Shown: piece by piece, positions 24,679-33,059 of the stretch
How positions within the stretch are numbered: position 1 is the stretch's first letter
Layout: every line of letters begins with the position of its first letter
Origin: JAZIHH01 sp036678685
GTDB taxonomy: Bacteria > Bacillota > UBA4882 > UBA10575
NCBI GenBank assembly: GCA_036678685.1
Contig: JAZIHH010000028.1
Coordinates: forward strand, 91,764 to 155,763
Reading direction: 5' to 3'
Length of the DNA: 64,000 nucleotides
Program-made: the position numbers and the translations under genes
Notes under the pieces: model-generated
The model's database searches: none
The model's input: the letters and a program-made list of their open reading frames with translations, nothing else
Told to the model about the DNA's origin: nothing

Positions 24679-26589
24679 ATGGTCTGGCTTATTACGCCCG
24701 ATGGCGGCCGGCACGAATTTCCGGCCGGGATTTCCGGGTTGGAAGCGGTGGAAAGGTTGGGAAAAAAAACAGCACGGGAAGGCGTTTGCTTGAAGATCAA
24801 CGGGGAACTGGCGGATTTGGCAACACCTTTACCGGAGGACGCGGAAGTGGTTCTTGTCACCCCGGAGGCGCCTGAAGCCTTGGAAGTGCTCAGGCACTCC
24901 ACGGCCCATATTATGGCGCAGGCGGTAACACGCCTTTTTCCCGGTGTCCGGCTGGGGATCGGTCCGGCGATAAAAGACGGTTTTTATTATGATTTTGATC
25001 TTCCGCAGCCCTTGACCCCCGAAGATCTGGAGAAGATCGAGGCGGAAATGGGCAAAATAGTCCGGGAAAACCACCCGATTTCCCGGATTGTTCTCTCCCG
25101 GGACGAGGCCCTCGCCCTGCTCCGGGAGAAAGGAGAAAAGTACAAAGTGGAACTGGTGGAGGAGCTTCCCGATGAAGAAATCTCCTTCTACCGGCAGGGA
25201 GAATTTACGGATCTCTGCCGCGGCCCTCACCTTCCGGCCACCGGTTACCCGGCGGTTTTCAAGTTGATGAGCGTTGCCGGGGCTTACTGGCGCGGGGATT
25301 CCTCCCGGCCAATGTTGCAACGGATTTATGGCACGGCCTTTTTTAACCGTGAGGATTTGGAGAAACACCTGCAAAGACTGGAAGAGGCGGCCCGGCGCGA
25401 CCACCGTAAACTCGGCAAGGAACTGGATCTCTTTTCAACGGATGAGGAGATCGGCGCCGGCCTTATTCTCTGGCATCCTAAAGGAGCCCGCATCCGGCAG
25501 GTCATTGAAGACTTTTGGCGCCGGGAGCATGAAAAGAACGGTTACGAATTGGTTTACTCACCCCATCTGGGCCGGGGACAATTATGGGAAACCAGCGGGC
25601 ATTTGGGATTTTACAAAGAAAACATGTATTCGCCCATGGAGATCGAAGGCCAGGAATACTACATCAAACCGATGAACTGCCCGTTCCATATTGCCGTCTA
25701 CAAGAGCCGGGGGCGGTCCTACCGGGAGTTGCCCTTCCGCTGGGCGGAACTGGGCACGGTTTACCGGTACGAGCGGAGCGGGGTTCTCCACGGCCTGCTC
25801 CGGGTGAGAGGTTTCACTCAGGACGACGCCCATATCTTCTGCCGCCCGGATCAGATGCCGGAGGAGATCGACCGGGTGCTGGCGTTTTCCCTCCATATCC
25901 TCCGTTCGTTCGGGTTTGAGGATTTCCGGCTTTACCTTGCCACCAGGCCGGAGAATTCCGTCGGTGACGAGGAACGCTGGGAAGCGGCTACGGCCGCCTT
26001 GCAGGCGGCGGTCGAGAAAACAGGCCTCCCCTACGAGGTGGATGAGGGCGGCGGTGCTTTTTACGGGCCGAAGATCGATATCAAGATCAGCGACGCCCTG
26101 GGCCGGGAGTGGCAGTGTTCAACCATTCAGTTTGATTTTAACCTGCCCGAAAGGTTTGGCCTGACCTATACAGCCCAGGACGGCACGGACCAACAGCCGT
26201 ATATGATCCACCGCGCCCTGCTGGGGTCCTTGGAACGTTTCTTCGGGGTCCTGATCGAGCATTACGCGGGCGCCTTCCCGCTGTGGTTGGCGCCGGTCCA
26301 GGTCGTTGTCCTGCCGGTCCTCCCCGCCCACCTGGAATACGCCGGCGAAATTTATGAATGGTTGCGGGAGAACGGGATCCGGGTGGAACTGGACGGCCGT
26401 AATGAGAAGATCGGTTACCGGATCCGCGAGGCTCAACTGCAAAAGGTCCCGTACATGCTGATCGTTGGCGAGAAGGAAGCAGCCGCCGGCAAGATCGCCG
26501 TGCGGAGCCGGAAAGAGGGGGACCTCGGCGTTTGGGAGCGGGAGCAGTTCCTGGCGAAGCTGAAGGAAGAGAGCGAAAAGAAGGTTTAG
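24679..26589 (+). CDS. thrS: Threonine--tRNA ligase
   Basis: A 636-residue class II synthetase. The N-terminal TGS domain (about 1-60) is followed by the editing (SAD) domain (RHSTAHIMAQAV and the zinc-like HxxxH, about 70-220) and the catalytic core. Motif 2 is around RYERSGVLHGLLRVRGFTQDD. Core zinc ligands include Cys in MNCPFH, and the motif 3 region is IHRALLGSLERF. A C-terminal anticodon-binding domain follows. It charges tRNA-Thr. I prefer ATG 24679 because the AGGGGGA site is then seven bases away; an ATG six bases earlier abuts it. Regulation is by the upstream T-box. Confidence 0.97.
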   Translation: MVWLITPDGGRHEFPAGISGLEAVERLGKKTAREGVCLKINGELADLATPLPEDAEVVLVTPEAPEALEVLRHSTAHIMAQAVTRLFPGVRLGIGPAIKDGFYYDFDLPQPLTPEDLEKIEAEMGKIVRENHPISRIVLSRDEALALLREKGEKYKVELVEELPDEEISFYRQGEFTDLCRGPHLPATGYPAVFKLMSVAGAYWRGDSSRPMLQRIYGTAFFNREDLEKHLQRLEEAARRDHRKLGKELDLFSTDEEIGAGLILWHPKGARIRQVIEDFWRREHEKNGYELVYSPHLGRGQLWETSGHLGFYKENMYSPMEIEGQEYYIKPMNCPFHIAVYKSRGRSYRELPFRWAELGTVYRYERSGVLHGLLRVRGFTQDDAHIFCRPDQMPEEIDRVLAFSLHILRSFGFEDFRLYLATRPENSVGDEERWEAATAALQAAVEKTGLPYEVDEGGGAFYGPKIDIKISDALGREWQCSTIQFDFNLPERFGLTYTAQDGTDQQPYMIHRALLGSLERFFGVLIEHYAGAFPLWLAPVQVVVLPVLPAHLEYAGEIYEWLRENGIRVELDGRNEKIGYRIREAQLQKVPYMLIVGEKEAAAGKIAVRSRKEGDLGVWEREQFLAKLKEESEKKV

Positions 26590-26707
26590 GAATGGAAACC
26601 TGTCTTTCCGGACGCTGGGCGAGGGTATTTGACGAACGTAGTTCGCCAAAACCATCAGGTCTTAGCCATGGGATTTAGGGCAACAAGACAATTAGCTTGA
26701 ATAACAC

Positions 26708-26740
26708 AAAAAAACAGCAGCAATTCCGCTGCTGTTTTTT
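26708..26740 (+). terminator. Terminator downstream of thrS
   Basis: Stem AAAAAACAGCAGC with GCTGCTGTTTTTT around AATTCC. A-run and T-run on either side make it potentially bidirectional. The rest of the 26590-26900 interval shows no gene. Confidence 0.85.
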
Positions 26741-26903
26741 GCGGGTGCGCCCGGCATGGACGAAATCTAAAGATACTTGTTTCGTTGGTTTTTGGTACTA
26801 CCAAGCCATTGGTCTAAATGGCCTGGAGCGGGTTGATAAAACAAACTAAATCCGGTTTGCGAGCCGCCTCCTACTTGATACATGCTAACGCGAGGTAAAA
26901 CGA

Positions 26904-26932
26904 TTGACTTATATTAAATACCATGCTATGAT
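26904..26932 (+). promoter_or_regulatory. Promoter of the molybdate/tungstate transporter
   Basis: TTGACT (26904-26909), 17-bp spacer, TATGAT (26927-26932). A TATAAT eight bases further on may be an alternative -10. Confidence 0.65.
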
Positions 26933-26960
26933 GTATAATAACATATGCTTAAAATTATGT

Positions 26961-27042
26961 TCGGTGCTCCGAGCCTGACCATCTAAGGCTGAGGCTATGA
27001 TGGAAGGCCGATAAGGTAATCCTGGAAACGGGATTGCCCCCC
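26961..27042 (+). ncRNA. Moco-type (molybdenum/tungsten cofactor) riboswitch candidate
   Basis: A compact structured segment in the leader of a molybdate-type ABC operon. CTCCGAGCC is followed by GGCTGAGGC and GGAAGGCCGATAAGG, with nested complementarities (GAGCC/GGCT, and GGTAATCC with GGGATTGCC around TGGAAAC). The order CTCCGAGCC - GGCTGAGGC - GGAAGGCC resembles the Moco RNA motif known upstream of moa and mod genes in anaerobes. I assign it by this likeness plus context, without a covariance search. The transcript start predicted from the promoter is about 20 nt upstream. Confidence 0.6.
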
Positions 27043-27085
27043 ATTTTGGAAAGGAGTGTTGCCGGTGTATATTTCATTTGTAGTG

Positions 27086-27137
27086 CCCCCTTAAGTTTTG
27101 GACTAATCAGTTAAAACAAAACAAAAAAATAAGGGGG
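27086..27137 (+). promoter_or_regulatory. Inverted repeat that would hide the ribosome binding site of the binding-protein gene
   Basis: CCCCCTTA (27086-27093) pairs with TAAGGGGG (27130-27137), which is the Shine-Dalgarno region for the GTG start at 27145. The pyrimidine arm follows the riboswitch candidate by about 45 nt and may be its expression platform. The segment 27080-27120 also resembles an insertion-sequence end. Confidence 0.55.
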
Positions 27138-27144
27138 ATTTTTT

Positions 27145-27924
27145 GTGCCTTTCTTTAGGAACATAAGAAACAGACAGGTATCAGTAGTTATGCTCGTTTT
27201 GGTCTTGTTAATTCTGACCCTTTCCGGTAACATAGTGGCGGCTACCGGGAAAAATGATCCCCTGCAACTGTTTGTAGCAGCCGGGATGAAAAAACCCATG
27301 GATAAGATCATTGAAAAATTTCAGGCGGAAAAAGGAATAAAAGTCGTTCCCAATTACGCTTCCTCCGGCGGACTTTGGGCCCAGATCCGGCAAGGACAGC
27401 CCTGTGATCTATTCTATACGGCAGATTGGTTGTATATCGAATTGGCCGAGAAAGAGGGGATGCTCCTCGAGGCCAGAAAGTATTTATCCGACTTTCTGGT
27501 GCTGGTTGTATCGGATTCAGGTGCAAAAAAGGTGAGTAAAATAGAGGACCTTACAAAACCGGGTGTCACCTTTGCCATAGGCGATACTCGAACCCCGGTT
27601 GGAATGTATGCCCAGACCGCCCTGAAAAACCTCGGTCTGTGGGATAAGGTTGGTCATGCTCTTAAGGCCATGCCCTCAACGGTAAACCAGGTTGCCATCA
27701 TGGTAAAAGAGGACCAGATTGATGCCGGGTTAATATTTTCGAGCGTGGCCAATGGAAACGGCCTGAAGATAGTACAGCAGTTTGACCATGAACTTACAGG
27801 CGAAATCATTTTCGCTGTGGGCTTAATCAGGGGGGGCAACGAAGAACTCGCCAGGGAGTTTATGGATTTTGCCTTTGAGCATGTGAACGAATTTACCAGC
27901 TATGGGTGGATACCTTATGAGTAA
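27145..27924 (+). CDS. Molybdate/tungstate-type ABC transporter substrate-binding protein
   Basis: A 259-residue exported protein. The signal peptide (about 1-32, core VVMLVLVLLILTLSG) precedes a ModA/WtpA-like mature domain starting LQLFVAAGMKKPMDKIIEKF. The motif NYASSGGLWAQI (about 69-80) matches the oxyanion-binding serine loop of this family. A GDTRTPVGMYAQ segment (about 147-158) is the second binding loop. Start codon is GTG with AAGGGGG nine bases upstream. With the permease and ATPase it forms a molybdate or tungstate importer, consistent with the Moco-type riboswitch before it. Confidence 0.85.
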   Translation: MPFFRNIRNRQVSVVMLVLVLLILTLSGNIVAATGKNDPLQLFVAAGMKKPMDKIIEKFQAEKGIKVVPNYASSGGLWAQIRQGQPCDLFYTADWLYIELAEKEGMLLEARKYLSDFLVLVVSDSGAKKVSKIEDLTKPGVTFAIGDTRTPVGMYAQTALKNLGLWDKVGHALKAMPSTVNQVAIMVKEDQIDAGLIFSSVANGNGLKIVQQFDHELTGEIIFAVGLIRGGNEELAREFMDFAFEHVNEFTSYGWIPYE

Positions 27925-28714
27925 AAGTTTAATGCAGACAAGACTTGCGACCAAAAATTTGGTTAGCTGGTTTTTTTTGCCTCTTTTTCTGTTGCTTGTC
28001 GTCTTCCCCCTGCTTGCTTTGTTCGGGAATCTAAAAGCGGACGGAATTGTCAGGACCTTGAAGGACTGGTATTTCTGGCAGAGCTTTAAAAATACCATAT
28101 GGACGGCTTGTGCTTCATCGGCTCTGGGGACCGTTTTGGCTATAGGGTTTGGTTATTATCATCTGTTTCACAAGAATAGCTTTACTTACAAGTTGGCAAA
28201 TTTGATGAATGACCTGCCCGCTGCCATTCCGCACACTGTGGCGGGTCTTGCCCTCATTCTGGCCTTTGGCCGCAGGACCTTGGGGTTTATTAGCAATACC
28301 GGTCTGGCCTTTAATGTTTTTGGGGTGGTACTGGCCATGTTCTTCGTCTCGTACCCCTTGTGTGCGCGGACGATCACCAGCGGCGTGGACGGGACCGACC
28401 GGGAAACGGTGGATGTTGCCCGTACCCTGGGAGACAATCCGGTGCAGGCCTATTTCCGGATCGTCCTGCCGCTTATGGGAGAATCTATTTTTGCCGCGTT
28501 CGTACTGGCTTTTTCCAGGGCGTTGAGTGAATTTGCCGCGGTTGTAATGTTCGGCGGCAACCTGCCCGGTTCCACCCAAGTCCTGGCCTCCTATGTCTTC
28601 ACCAAGGTTGAAGAAGGAGAGTTGGAGATGGCGGTTACCGCCAGCGTGATCTGCATCCTGCTTTCACTAATCATAGTTGCTCTGGTAAGTATCAGGAGGA
28701 AAAAACATGCTTAA
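27917..28714 (+). CDS. Molybdate/tungstate-type ABC transporter permease
   Basis: A 265-residue integral membrane protein with about five to six hydrophobic segments. The EAA loop is VDVARTLGDNPVQAYFRIVLP (about 161-181), the usual docking site for the ATPase, in the ModB/WtpB style. It overlaps the 3' end of the binding-protein gene. An alternative ATG (27902) lies 15 bp upstream; 27917 is preferred because it has a GGGTGGA sequence at a proper distance. It overlaps the ATPase gene by eight bases. Confidence 0.85.
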   Translation: MSKSLMQTRLATKNLVSWFFLPLFLLLVVFPLLALFGNLKADGIVRTLKDWYFWQSFKNTIWTACASSALGTVLAIGFGYYHLFHKNSFTYKLANLMNDLPAAIPHTVAGLALILAFGRRTLGFISNTGLAFNVFGVVLAMFFVSYPLCARTITSGVDGTDRETVDVARTLGDNPVQAYFRIVLPLMGESIFAAFVLAFSRALSEFAAVVMFGGNLPGSTQVLASYVFTKVEEGELEMAVTASVICILLSLIIVALVSIRRKKHA

Positions 28715-29387
28715 AGTAGACGGAATTTGTAAAGCTTACGGGGCTCAGGAGGTTCTTAAGGAGGCCTGCCTCGAAATTGGCGCAGAAATTAAAGTGCTTA
28801 TCGGCGTAAACGGTTGTGGAAAGTCTACACTCCTCAAGATAATTGCGGGAATAATTGAACCTGACAAAGGAAGTGTCCTGCTTGAGGGGAAGGACCTTAC
28901 CCATCTGCCTCCGGAAGAAAGGCGGGTGGGCTATGTACCGCAGCATCCGGCGTTATTCGGGCATAAAAATGTTATCAACAATATCAGGTATGGAATGCGT
29001 AACGGCCGCGGTTCCGAAAAACTTCTGAAAGAGCTCATAGACATGTTAGGGCTTAACGACATTCTAAATAAAAAACCCGGGGAACTAAGCGGCGGTTACA
29101 AAAGCAGGGTATCCCTGGCCAGGGCCCTTGCCCCCGAGCCCGAGATAATCCTGCTGGACGAGCCCCTGAGCGACATTGATGCCGCGGTGAAGGAAAAGCT
29201 TCTGCCGGAATTCCGGCGGGTAATCAAGTTGATGAAGGTTCCGGTATTATACGTAACCCACGACCCGGCGGAAGCCGAGCAAATAGGAGATTCCTTCGCG
29301 GTGATGCAGGATGGCAGGGTAGCTGAAATAAACTCAGCATCTGAGGCCTTTGAAATAATAAAGAAAAATAAACTTATTTCCGCATAA
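28707..29387 (+). CDS. Molybdate/tungstate-type ABC transporter ATP-binding protein
   Basis: A 226-residue ABC ATPase. Walker A is GVNGCGKST (about 33-41), the Q-loop is in YVPQHP (about 74-79), the signature is LSGGYKSR (about 127-134) and Walker B IILLDEP (about 149-155); the switch His is in VTHDPAEAEQ (about 188-197). The signature has GGY instead of GGQ. There is no C-terminal TOBE domain, unlike ModC, so it is closer in size to TupC-type ATPases. An AGGAGG site precedes the ATG. It powers import of the oxyanion bound by the upstream protein. Confidence 0.9.
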   Translation: MLKVDGICKAYGAQEVLKEACLEIGAEIKVLIGVNGCGKSTLLKIIAGIIEPDKGSVLLEGKDLTHLPPEERRVGYVPQHPALFGHKNVINNIRYGMRNGRGSEKLLKELIDMLGLNDILNKKPGELSGGYKSRVSLARALAPEPEIILLDEPLSDIDAAVKEKLLPEFRRVIKLMKVPVLYVTHDPAEAEQIGDSFAVMQDGRVAEINSASEAFEIIKKNKLISA

Positions 29388-29401
29388 ATTAAAGTAAAAA
29401 A

Positions 29402-29429
29402 GAGGCGCCCGTTGTGGCGCTTTATTTTA
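29402..29429 (+). terminator. Terminator of the molybdate/tungstate operon
   Basis: GCGCC/GGCGC core stem (29405-29409 and 29416-29420) extended by two weak pairs and followed by TTTATTTT. The following 250 bp to the next promoter hold no gene. A GGCACGC-TC-GCGTGCC hairpin lies at 29584-29599. Confidence 0.65.
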
Positions 29430-29675
29430 AGCACCCGGCATGGTCGCGATTCCTGATTCACCGTAAATGTTTAATCGCCGTAAACACTTTATCTTCCTCT
29501 ATTTGTGGGTTCTTATCTTATATCTTAATATTTCTAACAGCATATATAAATCCCATCCGGACCTGCGCGGCCCTAGACTATTAGGCACGCTCGCGTGCCC
29601 GCCCTCTTTCCAGAGAACGACGAAGGGGATATGAATCTTTGGACAGGAAATATTTTACTTATTAATATTATAGGC

Positions 29676-29743
29676 TTGACAAAAAAGTATACCGTAATTT
29701 ACAATATGAATGTAGTTTCATATGAATATGAATTCATATTCAT
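29676..29743 (+). promoter_or_regulatory. Promoter and 22-bp palindromic operator before the TetR gene
   Basis: TTGACA (29676-29681), 18-bp spacer, TACAAT (29700-29705). At 29722-29743 is a perfect 22-bp palindrome with half-site ATGAATATGAA, about 10-15 bp after the expected transcription start. It is the natural operator for the TetR-family protein encoded next and implies autoregulation of the whole exporter operon. Confidence 0.8.
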
Positions 29744-29826
29744 CAATCTACTTAAGTTTTATGTTACAGTTGATAAGACAGATGACGGTTGTTGGCATTA
29801 TCGATTGCCGGTAAAAGGGGGATTCG

Positions 29827-30441
29827 ATGCCTAAAGATACTTTTTTCAACTTACCGGAAGAGAAGCGGAAACGTATTATCGAGGCGGCGATTGATGAGTT
29901 TGCCACCCATCCCTTTCACCAAGCGCGGGTGACGGTTATTGCGGAACAGGCCGGGATCGCCATGGGCAGTTTTTATCAGTATTTTGAGGATAAAAAAGAC
30001 CTTTATAAATACTTGATCCAGTTGATAGCGGAGAAAAAGTTGTCATATATTAACAGCGATATGGTTAAGAACAAAGATAAATATGATTTTTTCCGGCTCT
30101 TACGGGAGGTTTATTTAAGCGGGTTCCGCTTTGCCAAAGAAAACCCGCGTTTACTGCCGATCGGGTTAATGCTTTTGAATGATAAAGAACTATACCGGGA
30201 GATTTATGGTGAACATGAAGATCTCAGTGTCGGCTTTTTTCTGCAACTCTTGGAGTACGGGAAGGCGCAAGGCGCGATTGATCCGGCGTTCGATCTAAAG
30301 ATAATGGCGAAGGTGCTGGCGGGAATGAACTTTTCATTGATTGATTTTATTATCGAAGATGGGAAGATTGATTTGGATGATATGGAGATTATCAACCAGA
30401 TGCTTTACTTTATTGAGAACGGGCTCAGGAAGAAGAAGTGA
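29827..30441 (+). CDS. TetR-family transcriptional regulator
   Basis: A 204-residue regulator. The N-terminal helix-turn-helix (residues about 12-55) contains the TetR-type VTVIAEQAGIAMGSFYQYFEDKKDLY pattern. The C-terminal helical ligand domain has no recognisable relatives. AAGGGGG precedes the ATG. It heads the operon of FtsX-like permeases, ATPase, LolA-like protein and barrel protein, and probably represses it through the 22-bp palindrome. The ligand is unknown; envelope stress or a lipophilic compound is a guess from context. Stop codon is TGA. Confidence 0.9.
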   Translation: MPKDTFFNLPEEKRKRIIEAAIDEFATHPFHQARVTVIAEQAGIAMGSFYQYFEDKKDLYKYLIQLIAEKKLSYINSDMVKNKDKYDFFRLLREVYLSGFRFAKENPRLLPIGLMLLNDKELYREIYGEHEDLSVGFFLQLLEYGKAQGAIDPAFDLKIMAKVLAGMNFSLIDFIIEDGKIDLDDMEIINQMLYFIENGLRKKK

Positions 30442-30531
30442 GCAGCAATAAGCGGCAGGCAGCGGGAAGATTGCATGAACACGCGTGACGGGCGACCAGC
30501 GACGAGTAACATGAGTAAAGGAGGGAACAGG

Positions 30532-31782
30532 ATGCTCTTCTTAACCAGGCTGGCCTTTAAGAACTTGGCCCGGCACAGGAACCGGACGGTAATCACCTCG
30601 ATTATTATCGCCTTCGCCGTCCTCACCTATATCCTCTACGATTCCCTGATCGGCGGGATGATTGAGATGTCCTATGCAACAATTACCGATTATGAAACCG
30701 GGCACCTACAGGTAATGACAAGGGAGTATTGAGAGAAAGAAACGGAAGAAAAGGAACTACCCCTGGAGCATCTCTTCACGCTTGATGAGGAACTGGAGAG
30801 GGAAATCCAGGAGGTCGAGGGGTTTCTGGCTGCTTCGCCCGAACTGAATTTCCAGGCCCGGCTTGGTAATGGCGTGGATGAACTCCCGGTGATCGGCAAG
30901 GGAATTGACCCGGAAGCTTTCGGCCGGGTTTTTGCCCTGGAAGACCGGTTTGTCGAGGGTTCGATGTTTGCGCCAGGAGAAAACCGGGCGATCCTGGGGA
31001 AAAGACTTGCCGACCTCATGGACCTCGCCGTAGGTGATTACATCACCCTCCTGGTCAAGGATAAGGACGGGAGTTACAACACGATTGACGCGGAGATCGC
31101 CGGCCTGGTTCATACCAGCAACCCCAATGTCAACCAGAACATCGTTTACCTCCCCATGGACATTGTGGCGCAAGGGCTTAACACCCCCGGGGAAGTGAGC
31201 AAAGTCATTATCCGGCTGGAGAATAAGGATTTAGCTTCCAAGCTCGCCCGTGAACTGGAAGGAAAATTAAAAGGGATCGCCGGCAACCTGGCGGTTTACC
31301 CGTGGGACGAAATGGAGGTGGTCACCTTTATTGGCGCCGCCGAGATAGAAAAACAGCTTATTTTCGCCATCATTCTCTTAATTGGTGCGATTGCCATTAT
31401 TAATACGGTAATCCTGGCGGCCCTGGAGCGGATGGGCGAGATCGGCATGATGAAGGCCCTGGGCTTGCAGAACAAAGAGGTGGTCTACGCGTTTGTTCTG
31501 GAGTCGACCGGCATCGGGATTATTGGCGGGATCCTTGGCGTCCTCATGGGGGTTGGCGGCGTCTGGCCAATGGTTAAATACGGCGTGGACTTTGCCAGTT
31601 TGGTTGGGATGGATATGGCTTCCTTCGGCCTGCCGATCCTGGGAAGACTGTACGGGGTTTGGAACCCCGCCGGTTTTCTCAAGGTCTTTCTCTTTGTGGT
31701 GATCGCTTCTTGTCTCGCCAGTATCCTCCCGGCCTATTGGGCGGCGAACAAAGACCCGGTGAAGACGATTTACCATCGCTAA
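30532..31782 (+). pseudogene. FtsX/LolC-E-like ABC permease A1 with in-frame TGA
   Basis: One frame from ATG 30532 (AAAGGAGGG upstream) to TAA 31782 gives a 416-codon permease, except that codon 67 (30730-30732) is TGA. The paralogue at 34013-35263 reads EEYWEEEEKLPLKNL where this one reads REY-stop-EKETEEKELPLEHL, so the TGA stands at a Trp codon (TGG to TGA). The rest is intact: an N-terminal helix, a large extracytoplasmic MacB-type domain (about 45-260), and three C-terminal helices in the FtsX domain (about 275-410, with the ALERMGEIGMMKALG motif). The first ATG after the stop in this frame would give a product lacking the first helix. Confidence 0.85.
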
Positions 31783-31794
31783 GGGGGTGCGGCC

Positions 31795-33057
31795 GTGAAC
31801 TATCTTGTGAAGATTGCCTTTAAGAATCTCTTCCGGAGTAAACTGCGGACCATCGTCTCCATTGCCGCCATTGCTTTCTGTGTCATGATTGTTGTTTTTG
31901 CCAGGGGAATAATCGTTGGCATGGTTGAGCAAGTCTTTGCCGACCATGTGCATTACAATTCCGGGCATATCAAGGTTATTGATGAAGGGTACCAAAAGCG
32001 GGAACGCCTCCTGACCCTTCAATATCCTGTGGACGGCCTGGCCGGGCAGGGGCTGGAACAGATGATGACCGCGCTTGGAGAGGTCGACCATGTCGAGATG
32101 GTTATCCCCAGGCTGAAATTTGGCGCTATGGTCAGCACCGGCGACAAGCTGGTCAGCATGAGCGGCTGGGGGGTAAACCCCGGAGATGAACTGGCCTTTA
32201 CCGATATTGGGGACTATCTGGCGGAGGGGAGGATGGTTGCGCCCGGCCGGCAAGAAGTGGTGATGGGTACGGCCCTGCTGGAGAAAATCAACTGTAAAGT
32301 CGGGGAGAAGGTAACGATCGTCTTTAATACGGCCTATGGTTCGATGCGCGGTGTTACCTTTGAGATCGTCGGGCGGATCGAAAGCGGCCTGAAACTCCTG
32401 AACGAAATGGTCTTTTACCTGCCGCTGGACCAGGCGCAACGGCTTTTGGAGATGGAAGGGCAGGTTACCGAGTTATTGCTGGTGACCGCCGACCCGAAAC
32501 TGGTTCCCCAGGTCCTGCCGGAGGTTAAGGCCTTGCTGGCCCAGACCGGGGAGGACAGCCGCTACCTGGCTTTGAGTTACCGGGAGACCAGTGATTTAAT
32601 CCCCTTAATGGACCTGTCGGAGGCGATCTTCTCCTATGTCTATATCTTCCTGGTCCTGCTCTCCTGTATTGTTGTGATCAATACCATGATCATGATTATC
32701 CGGGAGCGGACGCGGGAGATCGGTATGATGACCGCTTTGGGCCTGGAAGCGAAGAACATCTTGCAACTCTTTGTGATTGAGGGGGCTTTCATGGGCATCG
32801 CCGGGAGCCTGGTGGGTTCGGTCCTTGGCCACCTGCTCACCGGCTATTTAGGCAAGACCGGTTTTGATTATGGCCAGGCCTTGTCCGGGATGGATACGGA
32901 GGTGCTCTTTGACACCATGTTCTATCCGGTGGCTTCAACCGCCAACGCCATCTTCGCCTTTGTCCTGGGTGTGGTGGTGGTCACCCTCGCCTGCCTCTTC
33001 CCGGCCCGGCGCGCTGCCCGGCTCCAGCCGACCGAGGCCATGCGGGAAGGGCAGTAG
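31795..33057 (+). CDS. FtsX/LolC-E-like ABC permease B1
   Basis: A 420-residue membrane protein: helix 1 (about 20-43), MacB/LolE-like extracytoplasmic domain (about 45-285), then three helices of the FtsX domain with the RERTREIGMMTALGLEAKNI coupling motif (about 303-322). It starts at GTG, seven bases after AAGGGGG, and ends at ARRAARLQPTEAMREGQ. It pairs with permease A1 upstream as a heterodimer. No ATPase gene lies beside this pair, so it may share the LolD-like ATPase encoded 260 bp downstream. It is closely similar to B2 (35276-36532). Confidence 0.9.
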   Translation: MNYLVKIAFKNLFRSKLRTIVSIAAIAFCVMIVVFARGIIVGMVEQVFADHVHYNSGHIKVIDEGYQKRERLLTLQYPVDGLAGQGLEQMMTALGEVDHVEMVIPRLKFGAMVSTGDKLVSMSGWGVNPGDELAFTDIGDYLAEGRMVAPGRQEVVMGTALLEKINCKVGEKVTIVFNTAYGSMRGVTFEIVGRIESGLKLLNEMVFYLPLDQAQRLLEMEGQVTELLLVTADPKLVPQVLPEVKALLAQTGEDSRYLALSYRETSDLIPLMDLSEAIFSYVYIFLVLLSCIVVINTMIMIIRERTREIGMMTALGLEAKNILQLFVIEGAFMGIAGSLVGSVLGHLLTGYLGKTGFDYGQALSGMDTEVLFDTMFYPVASTANAIFAFVLGVVVVTLACLFPARRAARLQPTEAMREGQ

Positions 33058-33059
33058 GC

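Noticed and set aside
20716..30732. Reassignment of TGA to tryptophan genome-wide, to explain the two TGA codons
   Set aside because: TGA is used as the ordinary stop in several intact genes of the window, for example the aldo-keto reductase (8547), first permease of the second sugar operon (20627), TetR (30439), ecfA2 (50253) and the S component (51647). Reading through would give senseless extensions.
31378..32439. A 353-codon minus-strand frame across the permease A1/B1 junction
   Set aside because: It is antisense to two conserved permeases and is rich in His/Asp/Gln with no recognisable domain.
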